Below, in pieces: positions 1-6,137 of a stretch of 11,317 nucleotides of DNA (its first letter is position 1; each line of letters opens with the position of its first letter). This DNA is from an uncultured Oscillospiraceae bacterium (GTDB lineage: Bacteria > Bacillota > Clostridia > Oscillospirales > Oscillospiraceae): the NCBI GenBank assembly GCA_947631805.1, contig CANRNA010000038.1:1-11317 (forward strand). Reading direction: 5' to 3'. Below the pieces are notes generated by a model. That model was not told where the DNA came from. It searched no databases and was given only the letters and a program-made list of their open reading frames with translations. The position numbers were made by a program, and so were the translations under genes.

Positions 1-683
1 CAGCAGCTTCCCGCCTCGGTATCGTTGGATATCCAGAGCTTCTCGAAGCCGATATCCTGGGAAGAGCCCTGTCCCTCGATGCTCTCGCCTCCCCCGTCGT
101 CCGGCTCGAACCGGCCCGAGACGGGCGTCATCTGTTCCGTCTCCGGGGCGGTCTCGTACTCCCTGGCAAGGCTGTCGATGAGCCCGCGCATACTCTCCTC
201 CCAGCGCACGGCGCTCTCCTCCCCGTTCTCGTCCACGGTGTAAAGGACGGCGTCTTTCTCCTCCTCCGTGGAATCTGCCAGCTCCCGCTTGGCCTGGAGG
301 AGCCTTTCCATGATCTCGTCCTTCGTCATCTCCCGGCTGGGGGCATAGAGGGTCGTGCGCACCAGCTCCGCCATAAGGGTGTCCGCCTGCTCCTGGGTAA
401 AAGCGCCCGGCGTCACCCGGTAGATGGGGACCCTCTCCGCCTCCGGCACGGTCACCGCCCCGTCGATGGTCACCTGCAGCGTCCCCTCGGCATTGGAGGC
501 GGCGCCCTGATACCTTTCCGGGGCGTCCACCCGCTCGGCCAGGGTGCCCTCTGTCTCCGCCGAGGCCTTTTCAAGAAGCGCCTGGCCGTTTTTCGCCCTC
601 ACCACCTCCGCCTCCGGGGTGGTCTGGCACCCGGCCAGGGCCATGATGGCCGCCAGCACAAGGACGGATATCCCTCGTTTCAT
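1..683 (-). CDS. Array lipoprotein, subfamily B, partial (3' end off window)
   Basis: The reading frame is open from an ATG at 683 to the left edge, giving the first 227 residues of what is probably a ~485-residue protein. The chosen ATG has AAAGGAGG nine bases upstream; another ATG six bases earlier is too close to it. Residues 1-19 form a lipoprotein signal peptide ending in ALAGC, so the mature protein should start at Cys19 (CQTTPE) and be anchored to the outer face of the membrane. The rest follows the 10889-9432 protein closely: VVRAKNGQALLEKASAET, then VPIYRVTPGAFTQEQADTLM, a charged helical stretch (about residues 125-150) and EYETAPET near residue 183. It is the last visible gene of the array and a recent duplicate of the gene next to the kinase, including its upstream region. 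Function is unknown; the family is probably DUF6034 (from memory). Confidence 0.93.
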   Translation of the reverse strand, partial: MKRGISVLVLAAIMALAGCQTTPEAEVVRAKNGQALLEKASAETEGTLAERVDAPERYQGAASNAEGTLQVTIDGAVTVPEAERVPIYRVTPGAFTQEQADTLMAELVRTTLYAPSREMTKDEIMERLLQAKRELADSTEEEKDAVLYTVDENGEESAVRWEESMRGLIDSLAREYETAPETEQMTPVSGRFEPDDGGGESIEGQGSSQDIGFEKLWISNDTEAGSC

Positions 684-769
684 AGACATCTGCCTCCTTT
701 CGCAGGTCCCATTATGGGCCCTCCGGCGGGGCGGCGTCTATCATCTTGATGTAATTTCTTTGTAATTTT
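361..769 (-). repeat. Long direct repeat, left copy
   Basis: This segment spans the fossil kinase tail, the promoter and roughly the first 108 codons of the leftmost lipoprotein gene, and it matches 10555-10976. By hand count, 361-480 agrees with 10555-10674 at 112 of 120 positions, and 711-768 agrees with 10918-10975 at 53 of 58. The main length difference is 12 bases in the signal-peptide region. Weaker coding similarity continues to the left. The two copies are in the same orientation about 10.2 kb apart. Confidence 0.85.
704..765 (-). promoter_or_regulatory. Putative response-regulator box and promoter (duplicate copy)
   Basis: On the minus strand, TTACA-N6-TTACA (starts at 765 and 754, period 11) is followed after 8 bp by a weak -35 TAGACG (740-735), an 18-bp spacer and a -10 CATAAT (716-711). 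Transcription would start near 704, leaving a ~21-nt leader that contains the ribosome binding site. Direct repeats spaced by 11 bp next to a poor -35 are typical of sites bound by OmpR/PhoB-type activators (established knowledge). The same arrangement with identical spacings lies at 10972-10911. That the partner is the regulator of the adjacent kinase is inference. Confidence 0.5.
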
Positions 770-800
770 CGCTCTTATACGCCTCGGCTCAGCGGCAATG

Positions 801-2258
801 TCACGTCTCCCACAGCGTGTTGATGATGGACCCGTCCACCGCGTTGACGGTCACCAGTTCCAGGTAATCCTCCGCCGTCCCGCCCTCCGGGGACAGGGAC
901 AGCCTGTTTCCCGCCCCGTCCAGGGGCGCCGCCGTGCCGTAAAAGGTATAGCTGGGGACCATGTAATAGTCCGTGACGCTGTCGCGCATCCGCACCCTGG
1001 TCATGCCGAAGGCGGCTCTGTCCACGGCGACATCCGTCCCGCTCACCGCCCCGCCGCAGGGGCTGCCGAAGGGGTACAGGCTCTGGCTGTCCATGCGGCG
1101 CAGCTGGTCCTCCGCCGCCTGGGCGATCCGGTCGAAGGGGAGCGTCTCCACCGCCCCGCTCACCGTCTCCAGCACATCCGTGGGACAGCGGTACTCAAAG
1201 CTCACAGGCGTCAGGCCGTTGAAGCGCACCGTGACGCGCTCATACGCGCAGCTGGGCCAATAGGTGTCCGGCCCCGCCAGAGGCCCCTGGTGGCACAGCG
1301 TCGGCGTCCCCTCGTAAACGCGGGTCAGCACCACCGTGCGAAAGGAGCTGACGAGCGCCTCCTCCCCTGCGGCCCGCGCCGCCTCCGGGTCAACGATCTC
1401 CCACCGGCCCATGTCCATGGCCTCCGCCATCTCCAGGGCCTTCGCCTGGACGGTCTCTAAATCCGCCGGGCCCTCCGCCAGAGGCTCCATCGCCTGGGCG
1501 TATCCCTCGCTGTCCCGCTCGTCCAGGCCGATGCTCACCCGGAAGTCCATACCCCCGGAGGCGTCCCGCTCCGTGTTGGAGGCGATGAGCACATAGCCCA
1601 GCCCCTCCCGCACGGCGGAGGCCTTGATGACCTGGTCCCCCAGATAGACGGCGACCGTCGCCGCCGGGTCTATCCACTCGCTGCCGGGCCTGAACTGCCA
1701 GTCGCACAGCTCCGGCCGGACGCTGTCCGGGGCGCTGTCATACATGGCCTCCAGCGCGGCGATGCTGTCCTCCCGCTCCCGGACCATCTGGCGGGCCGCC
1801 TCCTCCTGGCCGCCGCAGTTGGCCACAAGGCCCTCCCAGTCGCTCTCCCACTGGCTGATAGTCTGCCGGTAGGCCAGTATGCGCTCCTCTATCTCCTCCC
1901 TGGTCAGGGCGTCGGTGAACCGGTATATGTCCCCCTGGCCGAAAAAGGCCCGTGCGATGCGCTCCGCCTCCTCCGACGTGAAGGGCCTTGGCCGGACGGT
2001 GAGCACCGGGGCGTCCGCCGCCGCCGGAGCCTCCAGGGACACGCTGTAGCGCACGTCCCCCGCCGCGTTTGCAAAGCTGTCCTCCCACCGCTCCGGGGCG
2101 GGTGTGGGCTCCGCCGTGATCTCGGGCGCCGGGGCGGCGGCCAGTGCCGCCTGGAAGGCCCCGTCGTTTTTGCTGGTGACGGCGGCCCGCTCCGGCGTGG
2201 GCTGGCACCCGGCCAGGGCCATGGTCAGAAGGATGAATGGGATAAGGGATTTTTTCAT
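801..2258 (-). CDS. Array lipoprotein, subfamily A, cysteine-rich member
   Basis: A 485-residue lipoprotein. The frame extends 20 codons further upstream, but the ATG at 2258 (MKKSLIPF) is chosen because AGGAGG lies 7 bases before it and the signal peptide starts there. The lipobox is ALAGC with Cys18, followed by QPTPE and VTSKNDGAFQAAL. A charged helical segment, probably coiled coil, covers about residues 115-175, followed by CDWQFRPGSEW, a helix ending in MGRWEIVD, the LTRVYEGTPTLCHQG strand region and MVPSYTFYGTA. The C-terminus TVNAVDGSIINTLWET departs from the D-x-x-LGY ending of its paralogs. It has six cysteines beyond the lipidated one (NCGG, LCDW, LCHQ, PSCAY, YRCP, SPCGG), more than its relatives, so disulfides or metal binding are possible. 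It lies 60 bases after the 3776-2319 gene and is probably co-transcribed with it. Function unknown. Confidence 0.95.
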   Translation of the reverse strand: MKKSLIPFILLTMALAGCQPTPERAAVTSKNDGAFQAALAAAPAPEITAEPTPAPERWEDSFANAAGDVRYSVSLEAPAAADAPVLTVRPRPFTSEEAERIARAFFGQGDIYRFTDALTREEIEERILAYRQTISQWESDWEGLVANCGGQEEAARQMVREREDSIAALEAMYDSAPDSVRPELCDWQFRPGSEWIDPAATVAVYLGDQVIKASAVREGLGYVLIASNTERDASGGMDFRVSIGLDERDSEGYAQAMEPLAEGPADLETVQAKALEMAEAMDMGRWEIVDPEAARAAGEEALVSSFRTVVLTRVYEGTPTLCHQGPLAGPDTYWPSCAYERVTVRFNGLTPVSFEYRCPTDVLETVSGAVETLPFDRIAQAAEDQLRRMDSQSLYPFGSPCGGAVSGTDVAVDRAAFGMTRVRMRDSVTDYYMVPSYTFYGTAAPLDGAGNRLSLSPEGGTAEDYLELVTVNAVDGSIINTLWET

Positions 2259-2269
2259 ATCGCGCCTCC

Positions 2270-2298
2270 TCGGTACGTATTTGCCTATACAGTACCGA
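2270..2298 (-). promoter_or_regulatory. Intercistronic hairpin touching the ribosome binding site
   Basis: In the mRNA, TCGGTAC-(T)-GTAT and ATAC-GTACCGA pair over 11 base pairs with one bulged base and a 6-nt loop. The last paired base is the first A of AGGAGG (2270-2265), which serves the gene starting at 2258. It could stabilise the downstream mRNA or tune translation. It has no T-tract, so it is not an intrinsic terminator. Confidence 0.5.
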
Positions 2299-2318
2299 TC
2301 CGGCGGCGGATATTTCAC

Positions 2319-3776
2319 TCAGTAGCCCTTGTCCGGGTCGAACACGCTCCCGTCCACGGCGTTGATGACGACGGTCCGCATCCCGTCCTGGGGGGCGATG
2401 GTCTGGACCGCCCCGCCGCCGAAGTCCACCGTGCCCGGAGAGCCGTCGGCGTTGAAGGCCCGGTAGGAGGAATAAAAGGTGTAGGTGGGGATGAGATAGA
2501 AGGCGGAGGGGTCGTTTTTGACGAGGGTCCGGCTCAGGCCCAGCTGGACGTCGTTCACCTCCCGCTCCTCATATCCCCCCTGCTCCGCCAGAGCGGCGTA
2601 CATAGGCGCGGCCTGGCGCATATACGCCCTGGCGGCGTCCACCACCTGGTCGAAGTCCAGGGCGGGCACGTCCTCGCTCACCGTCTCCGTCACCGTCAGG
2701 GCCCCGGTATAGGTCAGCTGTTCCAGCACGTCCCCGTGAAACATCATAAATATGCTCTCATAGCTGTACCGGGGGGCGTACATGTCGCTCCCCTCCTGGG
2801 GGAGGGAGGGCTCTCCGCCCGTGGTGAGGGGCAGTCCGTCCACCACCGGGGCCAGCTCTATGTTCACCCGGCTGCCCCTCTCGCCGGGGGTGAACACCCC
2901 GTTTTCCATGGAATAGACCGTGCAGCTTCTCACCGTCCACTGGCCCAGGTCCATGGCCTCCGCCAGCTCCATGGCCCGCGCCTGGGCCATCTCCCCGTCG
3001 GCGGGCGGCTCCTCTCCGCCGGGGGCGGCGGCCTGATCGGCGCTTAGGCCGAGAGATATGGAGTGCTCCCGCCGCTCCGCCGATTCCAGGTTGGTGACGG
3101 TGTACTCGTAGAGAAGACCGTCCGCCTGGGCCGTGGCCCGGATGACCTGCTCCCCCTGGGCGGAAAAGTTCCCCTCCACCGGGTCGGCGTAATAGGACCC
3201 CGGATGGAACGTCCAGTCGCACAGGACGGGCTCACCCCCGTCCTCCCCGGCGGCATACAGGGCCTCCGCCCTGTCCAGCCGCTCCTGCCAGTAGGCGACG
3301 TAGCTCTCCGCCCCCGCCGCATCGTCGGCAAACAGCTCGTTGATGGTGTCGCTGTCCCCGATGTACCGGCGCATGTTCAGGATGTCCTGCTCCAGCTCCT
3401 CCTGTGTCCTCCGGGCGCTGTACTCATAAAACACCGTGTCCTGGCCCAGCAGGGCGTGGGCCACCCGCTCCGCCTCCTGGGCGGATATCTCCCGGGGCTC
3501 GGCCCGGTACACAGGCAGGGCCCTGTCCAGGGCCGGGGCGTCCAGGTCCAGGGTGCAGCGCACCGCCCCGTCCGCGCTCACAAAGCTGTCGGCGTAATGG
3601 GCCTGCCCCGCCGCCGGGGACTCCTCCCCCGCCGGGGCCGGGGTGGCCGCCAGGGCCGCCTCAAAGGTCCCGTCGTTCTTGCTGGTGACAACGCCCCTCT
3701 CCGGGGTGGGCTGGCACCCGGCCAGCAGCGCCAGGGCCGCCAGGGCAGCCGTCATCATGGTCAGTCGTGTCTTCAT
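2319..3776 (-). CDS. Array lipoprotein, subfamily A
   Basis: A 485-residue lipoprotein starting at the ATG at 3776, with AAGGAAGGAG about 8 bases upstream. The signal peptide MKTRLTMMTAALAALALLAGC gives Cys21, followed by QPTPERGVVTSKNDGTFEAAL. Then come an acidic, alanine-rich linker, PVYRAEPREISAQEAERV, a helical segment from about residue 105 (RTQEELEQDILNMRRYIGDSD) with LDRAEALYAAGED near its end, and the family block CDWTFHPGSYYADP. Later parts are MELAEAMDLGQWTV, DGLPLTTGG, LIPTYTFYSS and the C-terminal VINAVDGSVFDPDKGY. It is the first gene behind the strongest promoter in the window (3850-3815) and probably leads a short transcript with the 2258-801 gene. No enzyme motif is visible; probably a DUF6034-type surface protein of unknown role. 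Confidence 0.96.
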   Translation of the reverse strand: MKTRLTMMTAALAALALLAGCQPTPERGVVTSKNDGTFEAALAATPAPAGEESPAAGQAHYADSFVSADGAVRCTLDLDAPALDRALPVYRAEPREISAQEAERVAHALLGQDTVFYEYSARRTQEELEQDILNMRRYIGDSDTINELFADDAAGAESYVAYWQERLDRAEALYAAGEDGGEPVLCDWTFHPGSYYADPVEGNFSAQGEQVIRATAQADGLLYEYTVTNLESAERREHSISLGLSADQAAAPGGEEPPADGEMAQARAMELAEAMDLGQWTVRSCTVYSMENGVFTPGERGSRVNIELAPVVDGLPLTTGGEPSLPQEGSDMYAPRYSYESIFMMFHGDVLEQLTYTGALTVTETVSEDVPALDFDQVVDAARAYMRQAAPMYAALAEQGGYEEREVNDVQLGLSRTLVKNDPSAFYLIPTYTFYSSYRAFNADGSPGTVDFGGGAVQTIAPQDGMRTVVINAVDGSVFDPDKGY

Positions 3777-3793
3777 GGGTATCGCTCCTTCCT

Positions 3794-3842
3794 TTACGAC
3801 TGTAGTAGTAATTCAGTCGTTATATTACTACTCCAGTCGTAA
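3794..3842 (-). promoter_or_regulatory. Double dyad operator over the promoter (repressor site)
   Basis: Two 19-bp arms, 3842-3824 and 3812-3794 on the minus strand, are inverted copies with one mismatch, separated by 11 bp. Each arm is itself an imperfect palindrome of form TTACkACT(r/y)-AGTmGTAA: one is TTACGACTGGAGTAGTAA, the other TTACTACTACAGTCGTAA. The first occupies the -35/-10 spacer and runs into the -10. The second covers about +4 to +22. A further TAACGACTG half-site lies between them. This layout is what a dimeric winged-helix repressor would use, for example of the BlaI/MecI/CopY type. The repressor identity is inference; no such gene is in the window. Confidence 0.75.
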
Positions 3843-3850
3843 TTTGTCAA
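3815..3850 (-). promoter_or_regulatory. Strong sigma-70-type promoter
   Basis: The minus strand carries a perfect -35 TTGACA (3850-3845), a 17-bp spacer and a -10 TAATAT (3827-3822). Transcription should begin near 3815, about 39 bases before the ATG at 3776. It sits in an AT-rich island within GC-rich surroundings, 16 bases after the stop of the preceding gene. It splits the array into at least two transcription units, although no terminator before it prevents read-through. Confidence 0.85.
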
Positions 3851-3866
3851 TACCCATTTCCCTCTC

Positions 3867-4586
3867 TCAGCCGCAGGCGCCCAGGCCCAGGTCCACCAGG
3901 ACCACGTCGGGGGACCGCAGCGCCCGCTTATCCACCTGGCTGGCGGTGGTGAGGCACAGGGAGCTGTAATCCCCGTCCGCCCGGCCGACGACGAAGCCGA
4001 TTTGGAAGGTCTTGCTCTCCCCAGGGGGCAGCTCATACATATACCCCTCCTGCTGGGCGCTGTACCACTTCTCGCTCATGGTCATGTAGGTGGACAGCTC
4101 CTTTCCGTCCTTCGTGTCCTTTTGGGCCAGGTCGCACAGATAAAAGGCCGACGGGAGGAACATATACTCGCTGTCGAAGAGCCCGGACCCGTCCCCGGTG
4201 ATATTGGAGACGGCATCCGTGTTCTCGGCGGTGATGTCCACCAGGACGAAGGCCAGGCCGTCCGCCAGCTGGCCCGTCTCCAGGTCCACATAGTCGGGGT
4301 AGTAGAGGGTCCTTTTCGTCCCGTTCCCGTCATAGCGGATCACGAAGTTGTCGTATTGGGCCATGCTGTTCGGGTCCGCCCCCAGCTGGCGCATGTTGTC
4401 GGATATCTCCGCCCGGTTGACGGTGAAGTGCATCGTTCCGCTCTCCACCTGATAGGGGGCCGTGAACTTCTCCCCCACCGCGACGGTGTCCGCCTGCTCT
4501 CCCGCTCCGGCGCCCCCGCAGGCGGCGCAGCCCAAAAGCAGGGCAGCGGCAAGCATCATCACAAAGGACCTTGTTTTTCCGTTCAT
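3867..4586 (-). CDS. Small lipoprotein, unrelated to the array family
   Basis: A 239-residue protein starting at the ATG at 4586, which has AAGGAG six bases upstream; a longer frame reaching 4610 lacks such a site. The signal peptide MNGKTRSFVMMLAAALLLGC could be cleaved before Cys20, or before Cys23 (GCAAC), followed by a short Gly/Ala linker. The mature part has alternating strand-like segments: TVAVGEKFTAPYQVESGTMHFTV written as consecutive strands, then LVDITAENTD and a late LPPGESKTFQIGFVVG. That pattern (conserved mixed strands, a V-D-I-T-x-x-N motif, a late P-P-G-E-S-K) resembles immunoglobulin-like extracellular domains of the DUF4352 type; I am only moderately sure. It shows no CQxTPE or NAVDG motif. 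It lies 42 bases after the 6092-4629 gene, as its likely operon partner, and 90 bases before the next array gene. Confidence 0.92.
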   Translation of the reverse strand: MNGKTRSFVMMLAAALLLGCAACGGAGAGEQADTVAVGEKFTAPYQVESGTMHFTVNRAEISDNMRQLGADPNSMAQYDNFVIRYDGNGTKRTLYYPDYVDLETGQLADGLAFVLVDITAENTDAVSNITGDGSGLFDSEYMFLPSAFYLCDLAQKDTKDGKELSTYMTMSEKWYSAQQEGYMYELPPGESKTFQIGFVVGRADGDYSSLCLTTASQVDKRALRSPDVVLVDLGLGACG

Positions 4587-4603
4587 AGCTGTCTCCTTCT
4601 CAT

Positions 4604-4620
4604 ACATCACACATTGATGT
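4604..4620 (-). promoter_or_regulatory. Small intercistronic hairpin
   Basis: ACATCA and TGATGT form a perfect 6-bp stem with a 5-nt loop between the stop at 4629 and the ribosome binding site of the small lipoprotein gene. It has no T-run, so it is not a terminator. Its role is uncertain. Confidence 0.3.
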
Positions 4621-4628
4621 CCGCGCCT

Positions 4629-6092
4629 TCAGTACCCCAGCAGCGGGTCGATGACGGACCCATCCACCGCGTTGATGACGACCAGCTCCACCGCCGTCCT
4701 ATTGAGGAAAACGATGGTCTGCCCGGTGTCCTCGTCGTAATAGGTCCCGTCGTCCATGGCCGTGCCGTCGGCGCCGCACTGCACGGCGGTGCCGTAGAAG
4801 GTATAGGTGGGCACCAGGTAATAGTCCGTGGTGTTGTCCTGGATGAGGATGCGCGTCAGGCCCAGCTGAACGCCGTCCACGGTGATTTTTTCATAGCTCC
4901 CGTCCTCCCGCGCCGGTATTGCCTCGCCGGTCAGGGCATCCGTCGTCCCCAAAAGCTTCATCTGGGTCTCGGCGGCCGCCAGAATGTCCTCAAAGGGCAG
5001 GGTCTGAACGTTCTCATTCACCGTGCTCACCTCCTCCAGCGCCCCTTGGTAGAGAAAGCTCACGACCTCCTCTCCGTGAAACGCCATGCGAAGGGCCTCG
5101 TACTGATAGGGCGGCCCGTAGGCGGTCTCCCGCTCGCTGGGGCCGCTGTGCCAGGTGAGGGGCAGCCCGCCGTATAAGCGGGTGAGGACGATTTCGTCCG
5201 CAAATCCCGTGACGGCGGCTTCCTCCTCCGTGAGGACGCGCCACTGTCCCAGTCCCATGGCGTCGGCGATGTCCAGCGCCTTGGCCCGGACGGTCTCGCT
5301 GCGGGCGCTCTCCTCCGCGTCGGCGTAGAGGGCGCTCACGTCCGCCAGGGCGTCGTCCGCCTGGATGGAGATGGAGTGGACGCGCATGTCTTCCCGCTCC
5401 CGGTTGGAGGCGTCGAACACGAAGGGCACCCCGTCCCGCTCAGCGCTGGCCCTGATGGAAGAATAGCCGTTGTCGCCCTCTCCATAAAAGCTGTCGCTGT
5501 AGAGGCTGTCGCCATAATAGTCCGTGGGGTGGAACTGCCAGTCACAGGCGGCGCGCTCCCTCGTCTCCGGGGCCTGGTCATAGAGAGCCTCCGCCTCGGC
5601 CAGCTGGTCGGCGTATATATCCTTCAGCTCCGCCGCGTCCTCCTCATTGCCCCCGCACTGCTCCACAAGGCCCTCCCAGTCCCCGACGCTCCGGCGCAGG
5701 CGCAGGACGATCTGCTCCAGGTCCTCCTTGGTGTGCACGGAGGAGTACTGATACATCTCCGTCTGGCCCAGCACGGCCTGGGCTGTCCGCCTGGCCAGGT
5801 CGGCGGTTATCTCCATGGGCCGGACCTGGAGCACCGGCAGGGCCGACGGCGCTTCGGGGGCGGTCAGGTCCAGCTCGTAGCGCATAGAGCCGTTGGCGTT
5901 TTCAAAGCTGTCGGTATAGCGTCCTCCCGCCTCCGTCCGGGCGGCACCGTCCGGGGCCGGGTCGGCCTCTAATGCCGCCTGAAAGGTCCCGTCGTTTTTG
6001 CTTGTGACCACATTCTTCTCCGGGGTGGGCTGGCAGCCCGCCAGCAGCGCCAGGGCCGTCAGGGCCGCGATGACGCCCGCTTTCTTCATCAT
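4629..6092 (-). CDS. Array lipoprotein, subfamily A
   Basis: A 487-residue lipoprotein. The first of two adjacent ATGs (6092) is chosen because AAGGAGG is 8 bases before it; the second would be 11 bases away. The signal peptide ends LALLAGC (Cys20), followed by QPTPEKNVVTSKNDGTFQAAL. Next are LPVLQVRPMEITADLARR, the helix TKEDLEQIVLRLRRSVGDWE continuing through LAEALYDQAPETRE (about residues 118-180), CDWQFHPTDYYGDS, LDIADAMGLGQWRVLTEEEA, LTRLYGGLPLTWHSGPS, the helix ILAAAETQMKLLG, LGLTRILIQDN, YYLVPTYTFYGTA and the C-terminal VINAVDGSVIDPLLGY. It follows the 7643-6138 gene after 45 bases and precedes the small lipoprotein gene by 42 bases, so the three are probably one transcript. Biochemical role unknown; anchored outside the membrane. 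Confidence 0.96.
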   Translation of the reverse strand: MMKKAGVIAALTALALLAGCQPTPEKNVVTSKNDGTFQAALEADPAPDGAARTEAGGRYTDSFENANGSMRYELDLTAPEAPSALPVLQVRPMEITADLARRTAQAVLGQTEMYQYSSVHTKEDLEQIVLRLRRSVGDWEGLVEQCGGNEEDAAELKDIYADQLAEAEALYDQAPETRERAACDWQFHPTDYYGDSLYSDSFYGEGDNGYSSIRASAERDGVPFVFDASNREREDMRVHSISIQADDALADVSALYADAEESARSETVRAKALDIADAMGLGQWRVLTEEEAAVTGFADEIVLTRLYGGLPLTWHSGPSERETAYGPPYQYEALRMAFHGEEVVSFLYQGALEEVSTVNENVQTLPFEDILAAAETQMKLLGTTDALTGEAIPAREDGSYEKITVDGVQLGLTRILIQDNTTDYYLVPTYTFYGTAVQCGADGTAMDDGTYYDEDTGQTIVFLNRTAVELVVINAVDGSVIDPLLGY

Positions 6093-6113
6093 AGGATAAG
6101 CCTCCTTCCGCCC

Positions 6114-6131
6114 CGTCCCGGCGGAGGGACG
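6114..6131 (-). promoter_or_regulatory. Small intercistronic hairpin
   Basis: CGTCCC and GGGACG pair over 6 bp around a 6-nt loop in the 45-base gap before the gene starting at 6092. An alternative pairing of CCGCC with GGCGG would bring in sequence next to the ribosome binding site. It has no T-tract. It may be chance in such GC-rich sequence. Confidence 0.3.
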
Positions 6132-6137
6132 AGCCTG

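Noticed and set aside
774..803. A second possible promoter (GTGACA, 19 bp, TATAAG) upstream of the leftmost gene
   Set aside because: The spacer is too long, the -35 overlaps the stop codon of the preceding gene, and it is not present in the duplicate copy near 10976.
2259..2318. Longer N-terminus for the 2258-801 gene, beginning at 2318 (also for the genes starting at 9223, 10889 and 4586)
   Set aside because: The extra residues precede a complete lipoprotein signal peptide, and in each case a strong Shine-Dalgarno sequence sits at the right distance from the later ATG.
3794..3842. Large inverted repeat as an intrinsic terminator or invertible promoter end
   Set aside because: The predicted start site lies between the arms, so the transcript holds only one arm. 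No recombinase gene or second inverted copy is seen.
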